Source: Richelia sp. SL_2_1 (GTDB lineage: Bacteria; Cyanobacteriota; Cyanobacteriia; Cyanobacteriales; Nostocaceae). Taken from it: a stretch of 33,143 nucleotides of DNA. The notes under the pieces were generated by a model, which was given only the letters and a program-made list of their open reading frames with translations, was not told where the DNA came from and ran no database searches. The stretch is taken from the NCBI GenBank assembly GCA_012033205.1, contig JAAUSO010000071.1, positions 1-33,143 on the forward strand, given 5' to 3'. A program made the position numbers and the translations under genes. Positions 1 through 8,443 of the stretch are shown here, in pieces. Within the stretch, counting starts at the first letter, position 1. The number at the start of each line of letters is the position of its first letter.

Positions 1-29
1 AAATTTCAGTTGAGTCCAATACACTAAAA

Positions 30-88
30 CCTCACCCCCTTCCCCTCTCCTAATATACGGAGAGGGGTGCCCGGAGGGCGGGGTGAGG
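30..88. repeat. Nested palindromic intergenic repeat
   Basis: Two nested inverted repeats form one long hairpin. The outer arms are CCTCACCCC (30-38) and GGGGTGAGG (80-88), and the inner arms are CCCCTCTCC (42-50) and GGAGAGGGG (59-67). The arms match exactly. It lies downstream of ndhB. Hairpins of this CCTCACCCC/CCCCTCTCC type are, as I recall, dispersed widely between genes of filamentous cyanobacteria, so this is probably one copy of a non-coding repeat family. A degenerate relative (CCACCCCTCTCC followed by AAGGTGAG) is near 14568-14592. Confidence 0.75.
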
Positions 89-278
89 TAAAATTTGTAT
101 TGCACCCAAGTGAAAACCGCTATATTTATCCTAAAAACCCGACTTCTCTAATTTTTGTCCAACTCACTATACTTATAAAAATGACTGTCCACAATTTGCG
201 AACAGCCATTTGATGTCAGTCAAAAATGACTCTTATTTATTCACGAAAAATCATCTTCAAACTGTCCGTAAATACCAA

Positions 279-1831
279 TTAAGGTTGCTCAGTAGTAATT
301 ACACTGACTTGAGGATTAACAAGCATCGATTGCTGCAACATCGGAGTATTCGCAACAGAGTTATTCGCCAATGTAAATAAAGGATTTGATAGAATTCCGG
401 CTATAGAAGTAGCAATTAAAGTTACTACCAAACCAACTTGCAAAGGTCTTAATCCAGGTAAATTCCACCTAATTGGCGGATAATTCTTGACTGCATCGGA
501 CATTTCTTGGGGTTCCTTTACTACCATCATTTTAACGACGCGAATGTAGTAGTAGATTGAAACCACACTGGTAACTAATCCTAACAAAACTAATCCATAA
601 AGACCAGCTTGCCAACCTGCCCAAAACAGATAAATCTTACCAAAGAACCCAGCCAAAGGAGGAATACCTCCCAAAGAAAGCAAAGAAAGACTTAATGCTA
701 AAGTCAAAAGTGGGTCTTTCTGATATAAACCAGAGTACTCGGTAATTTGGTCGGTTCCCGTCCGCAGGGAGAACAAAATTACGCAGCTAAAACCACACAG
801 GTTCATAAACAGGTAAACAAGCAAGTAAAACATCATGCTCGAATATCCTGCTTGTGTACCGGCAATCAAGCCAATCATCACAAACCCTGCTTGAGCAATG
901 GATGAATAAGCTAGCATCCGCTTCATGCTGGTTTGAGCAAGAGCAACCACATTACCCAATATCAGGCTTAATACCGCTAAAGCAGTAAACACAAATCTCC
1001 ACTCATCAGCGACGAGGGGAAAAACTGTTGTTAACAACCGGATAGCCAAAGCAAAACCCGCAGCTTTGGAACCTACAGATAAAAACGCAATTACCGGAGT
1101 CGGTGCGCCTTCATATACATCTGGTGTCCATTGGTGAAAAGGTGCTGCGGAAATTTTAAAGCCGATACCAGCAATTACAAATACCAAAGCAATCACTACA
1201 CCCAAAGACTGACCTAAGTTTGCCGCTTCAATACCATTAGCGATCGCGCTCAGTTGAGTTTGTCCGCCGGATAAACCGTATAGTAGAGAAACGCCATACA
1301 AAAATACAGCCGTACTCGAAGCACCAATCAATAAATATTTGAGTGCGGCTTCATTTGAGCGTGGGTCACGCTTGGTATAACCTGTCAATAAATAAGAGGA
1401 AATACTCAGGGTTTCTAAGGAGATGAAAATCATCACCAACTCATTCGCCCTGATAAAAACATCGCTCCCAGAGTAGCGGTGAGCAAAATAGCAATAAATT
1501 CTGCTAATGCGGTACCACTTTGTTCAACGTAGCGAATTGACATCAAAATGGTGACAGCCGCAGATAGTGCAATAATACCGCGAAACATCACACTCAGGTC
1601 ATCGCCGTTAAAGGCACCAAGAAATGAGATGGGATTAATATTGTCCCATTGAAAATACAAAGCGACGATAGAAGCAAGTAAACCTGCTACTGCTAGATAT
1701 CCAATCCAGCGCGAAGACGAACGTCCTAAAATCAAATCTACGATCAAAACCCCTAAGAAGGTGATTATTACAATTCCTTCCGGTACTATCGTTCCAGCAT
1801 TTAACTGGGATGCGAGATTAACAAAATCCAT
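279..1831 (-). CDS. ndhB: NAD(P)H-quinone oxidoreductase subunit 2 (NdhB), single-base frameshift
   Basis: NdhB is a polytopic proton-pumping subunit of the thylakoid NDH-1 complex, used in respiration, cyclic electron flow and CO2 uptake. The N-terminal 129 residues are read from ATG 1829-1831, then the frame breaks after MFLSG and the remaining ~386 residues follow in another frame from [17 protein letters not shown] onward. Adding one base to the C run at 1448-1450 (GGG to GGGG on the coding strand) gives [17 protein letters not shown], as in NdhB, and a 517-residue protein, the usual family length. No other stop or damage is visible and the proton-pumping core ([21 protein letters not shown]) is intact. 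This is most likely a sequencing or assembly indel. If real, the gene would be inactivated, which would be costly for a cyanobacterium. It stands alone; the next gene upstream starts over 600 bases away. Confidence 0.93.
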
Positions 1832-2464
1832 GAGATATATTAGGTTTTGACTCCACCGACTTTCATACTAACTGTGTTAATTCTATTGTTTTTTCCCAAA
1901 TATTCATCACTTAGGAGTGACGATCAACCAAAAATATTCGTAAACAGCCACCTAAATAATCAAAATAATAAGTAGGGACATTCCAATTGTGAAATATCCC
2001 TACTTAAAAATAATATTTAGCTTAAGGTTATACTAAAAACGGTTTCAAAGTGACATCTTCAATGAATTGTATGCCAACCATGGGCTTGCGCTGACAACAT
2101 CGGAGATACCCAAGTTTTGATCCGTTTACAGTATAGCTATGATTAAAACCAATCAAATATTAAGACTTGCATAATAGTTATTAATAATATGGACAAACAT
2201 CCACATTATTAATTTGGAAGTGTGACCTTCGCCGGAGAAACTACAATGCCCTCTACTTTGTCAGGATTTACCTTTCAAAGCTGCTTTTACAGTACATTCC
2301 TAATTTGATTAGCTCACTAATTTAGTCTCTGCTTTCTAGGCTATAGAAGATTAATTCTTCGCAACTAGATAGGACTTTCACCCCTCTAAATTAGGTCAAT
2401 GGCTCTTGGAATTTGTCCATATCATACTAAATCTGGACATAAAATCAACAAAGTTTTTCCATAC
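1832..2464. other. Intergenic region with a 9-bp stem hairpin
   Basis: I see no credible gene in this stretch. It contains an inverted repeat AAGTAGGGA (1970-1978) / TCCCTACTT (1997-2005) with an 18-base loop. Read on the minus strand it is followed by a T-rich run, so it might end transcription coming from the RRM gene, whose stop codon is 460 bases upstream; the distance makes this uncertain. Promoter and 5' leader of ndhB should lie near 1832-1960. Confidence 0.5.
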
Positions 2465-2791
2465 CTAATAGCTATTATCTCTACCCCAGCTTCCGCCACC
2501 GGAGCGTCCGCCACCGGAGCGTCCGCCGCCACCACCACCGCCTCTGTCTTCTCGTGGTCTGGCTTTGTTAACTTTCATCACTCGACCCATCCATTCGGCA
2601 CCATCCAAGGCTTGAATAGCTTCGTTTTCTGCGGCTTCTGATTCCATTTCCACAAAACCAAAACCTCGCGCTCTACCAGTTTCCCTATCGGTAGGTAACT
2701 GAACGCGCTTCACACCACCATACTCAGCAAACACCTTAGTAAGGTCTTCCTGAGTAACATCGTATGCTAAATTTCCAACGTAGATTGACAT
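2465..2791 (-). CDS. Glycine-rich RRM RNA-binding protein (cyanobacterial Rbp family)
   Basis: This is a 108-residue single-RRM protein. RNP2 is IYVGNL (residues 3-8) and RNP1 is RGFGFVEM (42-49), both with the aromatic residues that stack on RNA bases. After residue ~80 the tail is Gly/Arg/Ser-rich (GGGGGGG, then SGGG repeats), ending in SWGRDNSY. Cyanobacterial Rbp proteins of this layout bind single-stranded RNA, and several are cold-induced. A longer reading from 2827 exists, but the start at 2789-2791 is preferred: it gives the family N-terminus MSIYVGNLAYDVT and has a good ribosome-binding site (GGAGAG) just upstream. The extra 12 residues (MSPLHGWILESL) do not look like part of the family. 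It is monocistronic. The leader upstream (2792-2900) may carry cold regulation, but nothing specific could be shown. Confidence 0.93.
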   Translation of the reverse strand: MSIYVGNLAYDVTQEDLTKVFAEYGGVKRVQLPTDRETGRARGFGFVEMESEAAENEAIQALDGAEWMGRVMKVNKARPREDRGGGGGGGRSGGGRSGGGSWGRDNSY

Positions 2792-3429
2792 TAAACTCTC
2801 CAGAATCCAACCGTGCAGAGGCGACATCCGGAAAGCTGCTTGCGACTTTTACTTAATAACAAGAACACAATTACCGAACGTACTTCTCCTGCATTATCTT
2901 ATCACAACTTTTTTCTCCAAACTACGCCATCTGAAAACAAGTATCAGTTTTTACTATATTATTGATAATTTCTGACCACAGATTAAAAGGGATTTCACGG
3001 ATTCCACGGATTTAATTACCCATTACCCATCACCAATTACCCATTACCAATTAATTAATGTAAAAAATTGTAAAATATGCTTGTCAAAAGCCCTTGTTAT
3101 TCTTAACTGGTAAGTATTTGATCATCGCGTATCGCCATGCCAATCCCTTGCGAAAAATTGCAATGAATAAAATGGTAGTCGCCAATTATGCCCAATATAA
3201 GTTAAAGATTGAAGAGGACTGCCTTTCTCGATTAACCAATTTGAATAATCTTACCTAGAGTCGGCATTTCCATTGTCTTTCGGGAAGATATTAAGTCTTT
3301 CAATCGGGTCAAGCAGTTAATCTAACAGTTATTGCTTGCTCCGTAGTGAAATTTTATCTTGACATTTTCCTATTGATTGTCCCCTAAATGACTGTTTAGC
3401 GAAGCCGCTATTTTTTTCTTGAAACTTCC
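2792..3429. other. Intergenic region between divergent rbp and topA, with repeats
   Basis: No convincing gene; a 31-codon reading frame at 3163-3258 has nothing to support it. A dispersed-type motif GGGATTTCACGGATTCCACGGATTT lies near 2990-3013; similar wording (AATCCGTGTAATCCGTGTAATCC) recurs inverted near 22320-22350. It is followed at 3015-3053 by a tandem run of 7-base words (ATTACCC/ATTACCA/ATCACCA). A TTGACA box at 3359-3364 could be the -35 of topA, but no well-spaced -10 was found. Confidence 0.5.
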
Positions 3430-6087
3430 ATGTCAACTCTCGTTATTGTCGAATCTCCAACCAAAGCTAAAACTATTCGTAACTACTTGCCATCGGATTA
3501 TCGAGTAGAAGCTTCTATGGGTCATGTACGTGACTTACCGCAGTCAGCCAGTGAAATTCCCGCTGCTGTCAAAGGACAACAATGGGCTCAGTTGGGAGTG
3601 AATGTAGAAGCTAATTTTGAACCGTTATATGTCGTTCCCAAAAACAAAAAACAAATTGTCACCCAGCTAAAAGAAGCGCTAAAAGAAGCGACGGAGCTAA
3701 TTCTGGCTACTGACGAAGACCGAGAAGGGGAAAGCATTAGTTGGCATTTATACCAATTGCTCAAACCAAAAGTTCCCACAAAGCGGATGGTGTTTCATGA
3801 GATTACCTCTGAAGCGATTAAAAAAGCGCTGCAAAATACCCGTGATGTAGATGAACAACTAGTCCGCGCTCAAGAAACCCGAAGAATTTTAGACCGACTC
3901 GTGGGCTATACTCTTTCACCTTTGTTGTGGAAGAAAATCGCCTGGGGTTTATCTGCTGGAAGGGTACAATCGGTAGCGGTGCGGTTGTTGGTGCAGCGGG
4001 AACAGCAACGTCGTGTTTTTAATATCGGTAGCTATTGGGATTTGAAAGCGACTTTAAGTCCTGCATCTAGCAAAGCAAATAAGGAGCAATCATTTAATTC
4101 CGTGTTGGTAACTTTGGCAGGAACCAAATTAGCGACTGGTAGTGATTTTGACTCGACAACCGGACAAATTACTGTCGGTCGTCAAGTTGTTCTGCTCAAT
4201 GAGGAAGAGGCTGAAGCTCTAAAACAACGGTTAACCGATAAAACTTGGGAAGTTACAAATCTTGAGGAACGTCCGGTAACGCGCAAACCAGCACCTCCGT
4301 TTACAACTTCCACCCTGCAACAAGAATCTAACCGTAAATTACGGCTTTCGGCACGGGATACAATGCGGGTTGCTCAAAGCCTTTACGAACAAGGTTATAT
4401 TACCTATATGCGTACCGACTCGGTACATTTATCGGAACAAGCAATTACGGCTGCTAGAGACTGCGTACAAAAGCTTTACGGTAAAGAATTTCTGTCTCCC
4501 CAAATCCGACAATACACGACAAAATCCAAGGGAGCGCAAGAAGCCCACGAAGCGATTCGTCCGGCTGGAAGCAGTTTCCGTACCCCTCAAGAAACTGGTT
4601 TGAGCGGTAGAGAACTGCAACTGTATGATTTAATTTGGAAGCGTACCGTTGCTTGTCAGATGGCAGATGCGAGACAAACTCAAATTACCATGCATTTACA
4701 GGTGGAAGATGCGGGTTTTCGTTCTTCGGGTAAACGGATTGATTTTCCCGGATTTTTAAGAGCTTATGTCGAAGGTTCTGATGACCCAGAAGCAGCCCTC
4801 GAAGATCAAGAAGTCATTTTACCAAACTTAAAAATTGGCGATCGCCCTAATTGCCAAAAGTTAGAAACTGTCGGTCATGAAACCCAACCACCAGCCAGAT
4901 ACACCGAAGCAACTTTGGTGAAAACATTGGAAAGTGAAGGAATTGGTCGTCCCAGTACTTACGCGAGCATTATCGGTACCATCATTGATAAGGGCTATGC
5001 TCAATTAACAAATAATGCTTTAATTCCCACATTTACAGCTTTTGCCGTTACCAAGTTGCTAGAAACCCACTTCCCGGAGGTTGTAGACCCCAGCTTTACA
5101 TCAAGAATGGAGCAAACTCTTGATGATATTTCTACTGGGGAAGCTGAATGGTTACCTTATCTCAAACAGTTTTATCTGGGCGAAAAAGGTTTGGATACCT
5201 TGGTTAGGGAACAAGAAAAAATCATTGATGTATTAACATCAAGAACTGTAGACTTGAACATCCCAGATGTCAAAATTCGCATCGGTAAATTTGGCGCTTA
5301 TTTAGAAGCCGAAAATGGTGGTGAGACAGTTACAGCTTCGATTCCCAGAGATTTAACTCCAGCCGATCTCGACCCCAAACAAGTCGAAAAATTACTCAAG
5401 CAGAAAACCGAAGGTCCCGATCAAGTCGGTATCCATCCAGAAACTGCTCAGCCAATTTTTATGTTGATTGGTCCTTATGGTCCCTACGTTCAATTGGGTG
5501 AGAAATCCGAAGAAAATCCCAAACCAAAACAAGCATCCCTACCGAAAAATGTCAAGCCAGAAGAGGTAACGGTGGAAATGGCTGTTGGTTTACTCTCGCT
5601 GCCGAGAAAATTAGGAGAACATCCAGAAACAAAAGCTAGCATCCAAGCTAATTTGGGACGCTTTGGTCCTTATGTGGTTCATAATCTTAAAGATGCGAAA
5701 GATTACCGCTCCTTAAAAGCCGGTGATGATGTATTGAGTATCACTTTAGAAAGAGCCTTAGAATTATTATCCGAACCCAAAAAAGGACGTGGTAGCAAAA
5801 GTAAAGCCAAGCAGCCATTGCGGGAATTGGGTTCTCATCCAGACACGGATGAAGCCGTCAACATTTATGATGGTCCTTATGGAGTTTATATCAAGCACGG
5901 TAAAACAAATGTCGGTATTCCCGAAGGTGAAACTCCAGAAACCATCACTTTAGAAACAGCCTTGAAGTTATTAGCCGAGAAAGCACCTAAAGGTAAATCA
6001 ACTCGCAAAACAACCAAATCAAAAACTTCCACCACTAAATCCAAAACTTCAGGAACTAAATCCAAAAAGAAAACTGAAACAACCTGA
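3430..6087 (+). CDS. topA: DNA topoisomerase I (type IA)
   Basis: This enzyme relaxes negative supercoils through a 5'-phosphotyrosine intermediate. The 885-residue protein has an N-terminal TOPRIM domain (VIVESPTKAKTIRNYL from residue 4, DEDREGE near residue 100) that holds the Mg2+ acidic residues. The active-site tyrosine is Y326 in the motif YMRTDS. Instead of Cys4 zinc fingers, the C-terminus has at least four copies of a topoisomerase C-terminal repeat centred on G-x-[FY]-G-x-Y (KFGAYLEAE, PYGPYVQLG, RFGPYVVHN, PYGVYIKHG), then a Lys/Ser/Thr-rich tail. This matches the cyanobacterial TopA layout. The ATG at 3430 gives MSTLVIVESPTKA, the usual N-terminus; no strong Shine-Dalgarno sequence precedes it. 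It is transcribed alone, and the reading frame is complete. Confidence 0.97.
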   Translation: MSTLVIVESPTKAKTIRNYLPSDYRVEASMGHVRDLPQSASEIPAAVKGQQWAQLGVNVEANFEPLYVVPKNKKQIVTQLKEALKEATELILATDEDREGESISWHLYQLLKPKVPTKRMVFHEITSEAIKKALQNTRDVDEQLVRAQETRRILDRLVGYTLSPLLWKKIAWGLSAGRVQSVAVRLLVQREQQRRVFNIGSYWDLKATLSPASSKANKEQSFNSVLVTLAGTKLATGSDFDSTTGQITVGRQVVLLNEEEAEALKQRLTDKTWEVTNLEERPVTRKPAPPFTTSTLQQESNRKLRLSARDTMRVAQSLYEQGYITYMRTDSVHLSEQAITAARDCVQKLYGKEFLSPQIRQYTTKSKGAQEAHEAIRPAGSSFRTPQETGLSGRELQLYDLIWKRTVACQMADARQTQITMHLQVEDAGFRSSGKRIDFPGFLRAYVEGSDDPEAALEDQEVILPNLKIGDRPNCQKLETVGHETQPPARYTEATLVKTLESEGIGRPSTYASIIGTIIDKGYAQLTNNALIPTFTAFAVTKLLETHFPEVVDPSFTSRMEQTLDDISTGEAEWLPYLKQFYLGEKGLDTLVREQEKIIDVLTSRTVDLNIPDVKIRIGKFGAYLEAENGGETVTASIPRDLTPADLDPKQVEKLLKQKTEGPDQVGIHPETAQPIFMLIGPYGPYVQLGEKSEENPKPKQASLPKNVKPEEVTVEMAVGLLSLPRKLGEHPETKASIQANLGRFGPYVVHNLKDAKDYRSLKAGDDVLSITLERALELLSEPKKGRGSKSKAKQPLRELGSHPDTDEAVNIYDGPYGVYIKHGKTNVGIPEGETPETITLETALKLLAEKAPKGKSTRKTTKSKTSTTKSKTSGTKSKKKTETT

Positions 6088-6407
6088 TGCAGTTTGCTCG
6101 CCAAAATCTTGACTAAATGTCAATAAGCTGGATGTTTTCATACTTTCGGACTATTGCTTTTCAACCAGCGGTTGATAATCACTGCTAACAAAATGCTTAG
6201 GTCATAACTTTAGATGCCGCCCTATCCGTGGCTAATGTGATAACCTAAAATAATGAAGGGAGAGTTCGTAGTTATCAATAATCACTTGCTCCCCATTCAG
6301 AGGGGTTTGGTATCAACCAATTTCTCAACCAACGGTACTGTTTTTACATCAGTTTCTCCGTAACCGATAGTTGACATTTGAGTTAGTACTCAGGAGCGTT
6401 CAGTTTA
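6088..6407. other. Intergenic region, no feature recognised
   Basis: There is no gene or obvious terminator hairpin after topA. The promoter for the small-protein/aroQ pair should lie here. A ribosome-binding site (AGGAG, 6391-6395) ends the region. Confidence 0.4.
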
Positions 6408-6548
6408 ATGGATTATATTGAAAAAGTCCTCGAAAAGCTTAAGGAATTAACACGCAAGCTGATTGATGCTCTTTTAGGGCCCTCAGCTGAACCCGAAGCT
6501 GAATTAATTCCAATTCCTGTAAACGAGCGTTCTGGTCGTGGTAGGTAG
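6408..6548 (+). CDS. Small 46-residue protein overlapping aroQ
   Basis: A 46-codon gene that starts at ATG 6408 behind a clear AGGAG ribosome-binding site and ends at TAG 6546-6548. The first half is a charged amphipathic helix (DYIEKVLEKLKELTRKLIDALLG), followed by an acidic Pro/Glu linker (SAEPEAELIPIPV) and an Arg-rich end (RSGRGR). There is no membrane segment or signal peptide. It overlaps the GTG proposed for aroQ by 11 bases, so the two are probably translationally coupled. The helix-plus-linker composition and the ribosome-binding site make a real gene likely. I do not recognise a function; the protein could be a small partner or regulator of the downstream product, or independent of it. 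Confidence 0.65.
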   Translation: MDYIEKVLEKLKELTRKLIDALLGPSAEPEAELIPIPVNERSGRGR

Positions 6549-7025
6549 CTCAAATGCTCAAGAAGGAAATTCACCTTCTTTAAGCATTTTAGTACTGCAC
6601 GGACCGAACCTGAATTTACTGGGAACTCGCGAACCAGAAATTTATGGCTCACTTAATTTAGATGGCATTAATCGTCTGCTAGTTGAAGAAGGACGTTCTT
6701 TGTCAGCTAAAATTTTTGCCGTGCAGTCTAACCATGAAGGCGTTTTAGTAGATGCCATTCACGATGCTTTATTTAAACATCATGCATCATCATTAATGCT
6801 GGAGCCTATACTCACACGAGTGTAGCATTACGAGACGCAATTGCAGGAGTGAATATACCAACTGTAGAAGTACATTTGAGCAATATATATCGTCGGGAAG
6901 AATTTCGTCATCATTCCTATATTGCACCAGTAGCAGTTGGACAAATTAGTGGCTTTGGCGCGAAAAGCTATGTTTTAGGATTACAGGCTTTGGTAGACTT
7001 GTTAAGAAATCCTAAAATTAAGTAA
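6538..7025 (+). CDS. aroQ: 3-dehydroquinate dehydratase, type II (AroQ), single-base frameshift
   Basis: AroQ catalyses the third step of the shikimate pathway (3-dehydroquinate to 3-dehydroshikimate). The first part reads [23 protein letters not shown], with the catalytic Arg and Tyr loop. The frame is lost after [11 protein letters not shown]. The next frame carries [18 protein letters not shown] and then the C-terminal motifs [31 protein letters not shown]. Adding one G at 6784 (cat-cat-GGC) restores [15 protein letters not shown] and gives 162 residues, close to the family's usual ~145-150 plus a longer N-terminus. The GTG at 6538 is the furthest usable start; about 14 residues before the conserved [10 protein letters not shown] are not family-typical, so the true start is uncertain. 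No other lesion is visible, so an assembly error is likelier than a pseudogene. Confidence 0.92.
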
Positions 7026-7157
7026 TTTAATTAATTTAATTAAAGCCGATATTATCGCTACATCCGCGAAATTGATCCCAAAATCTGATCTTATTCCGAA
7101 TAAGTGTTTACACAATTGTATTTATAACCTGTACATCATGATTTGTTTGACTTGTCA

Positions 7158-7298
7158 GGGAGTAGGGAGTAGGGAGTAGGGAATAGAAAAAAAGAACGGG
7201 GGTAGAGATGTACTGAGTTTTTGGAGCTTGCTCTAAGGATGAGTTTTATCTCAACTGTCAACTGTCCACTGTCAACTCTCAACTGTCCACTGTCAACT
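7158..7298. repeat. Two heptamer tandem repeats (GGGAGTA and AACTGTC types)
   Basis: At 7158-7186 the 7-base word AGTAGGG is repeated about four times. At 7251-7298 the word AACTGTC, with AACTGTCC/CACTGTC variants, is repeated about seven times and ends two bases before the ATG at 7301. Both have a strict 7-base step. They resemble the short tandemly repeated repetitive sequences known between genes of heterocystous cyanobacteria. Confidence 0.8.
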
Positions 7299-7300
7299 AT

Positions 7301-8229
7301 ATGCGCTATTCACTTACAAGTAGAGTTCGGGGTGCTTTAGTCGGGTGTTTAATTGGGCAAAGTTTAGCTGCTCCAGTTGCCCAAAAACCTCTTTTATGGA
7401 GCAAAGCGGCAACTCAAGGAATAAACAGTTTGCTAGAAACCCAAGGTAGATTTGATTTAGACGAATGGAATAAAATTCAACAGCAAACTTGGAATTTAGA
7501 AGCACCGTGTGATTTAGTATTGGCAGATTTAATTTTATCAACTTTGCCCATCGCCCTATTTTTCATGAAAACAATCTCAAATTACGAGAAAATTTGCTCC
7601 TGGCAATTCAAAAATATCATCATCCCTTATTAAGAGATGGAGTTTTAGCAGTATCTTATCTAATCGCTCAATCATTAAACGAAAAAATTAATTGCAATAC
7701 TCTAGTTTCCGAAATAACTGCTTTTATCGGTGAAACTACAACGGGTTTACCACAAAAATTGCAACAAGTCAATAATTTATTGATAGAAAATGCGGGATTA
7801 GTAGAATTGCAAAATTGCTTGAGTAAAGAAAATAATATAAATAATCATCTAATTAATCACATTGCCACAGCTTTTTATTGTTTTGCAAGTAATCAAGAAG
7901 ATTTCCGTCTGACTTGTTTGCGAATAATTACCATAGACAAACAAAATTCACAGATTCCTAGTGCGATCGCAGGTGCAATTTCGGGAGCTTACAATAGCAT
8001 CGCTGGTATACCGACAACTTGGCACTTAGGATTAGATCGGACAAAATTAGTACTTGATGGGGAACTAACTAGCTTTTCCCAAATGGTAAAATTAGCTGAT
8101 GCATTAGTGGCTGTATGGTCAGGAGCGTATCAAGTGTTACCAGAATTTTTAGAAAAAAAGGAGGTAGATTTAAATTTAATTTCTCCCGATCAAGCAATTG
8201 CAGCTCCTCATATCATCCGTTTACGCTAA
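7301..8229 (+). CDS. ADP-ribosylglycohydrolase-like protein, single-base frameshift
   Basis: Restoring one T in the T run at 7559-7563 joins two frames (…STLPIALFFHENNLKLRENLLLAIQ…) into a 309-residue protein. The N-terminal RVRGALVGCLIGQSL resembles the RGAxxGxxxGDALG start of ADP-ribosylglycohydrolases. The segment IPSAIAGAISGAYNSIAGIP near residue 230 matches the second Gly/Ala-rich helix of that fold, and the W-to-LGLD stretch follows. However, the metal-binding Asp of GDALG is replaced by Gln, and no DDxT-like acidic motif is seen. The protein may therefore have lost hydrolase activity and be a binding or structural version. It is followed 214 bases later by the HD phosphohydrolase gene on the same strand. 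The leader is a tandem AACTGTC repeat with no ribosome-binding site. Family assignment is moderate; catalytic function is doubtful. Confidence 0.72.
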
Positions 8230-8443
8230 CTATATTGATCCGAAAACAAATCAACAGGGCTTATACAACTTTACATTTCACCGAACAGTTAAAAATCTTT
8301 TTCGAGCAAAAAACTATACTGATTAGGAAGTAACTCAGGATTTATATCCAATGGTAACTATGATGGCAGCAAGTTTAAACTCTGCTTCAGTTCAGAAATG
8401 TCTGGTGTTAAACCATTCTTATAAACAACTGCGGTCATAGATC

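Noticed and set aside
279-1831. ndhB as two separate genes or a pseudogene
   Set aside because: One added base restores a normal 517-residue NdhB with no other damage, which favours an indel error.
2399-2641. Thr/Ala-rich plus-strand frame
   Set aside because: It is the complement of the Gly-rich tail of the RRM gene.
3015-3053. CRISPR array
   Set aside because: The repeat unit is 7 bases without unique spacers; none of the tandem repeats in the window has CRISPR-like repeat and spacer lengths.
4370-4620. Short frames on both strands inside topA
   Set aside because: They lie within the uninterrupted, strongly conserved topA frame.
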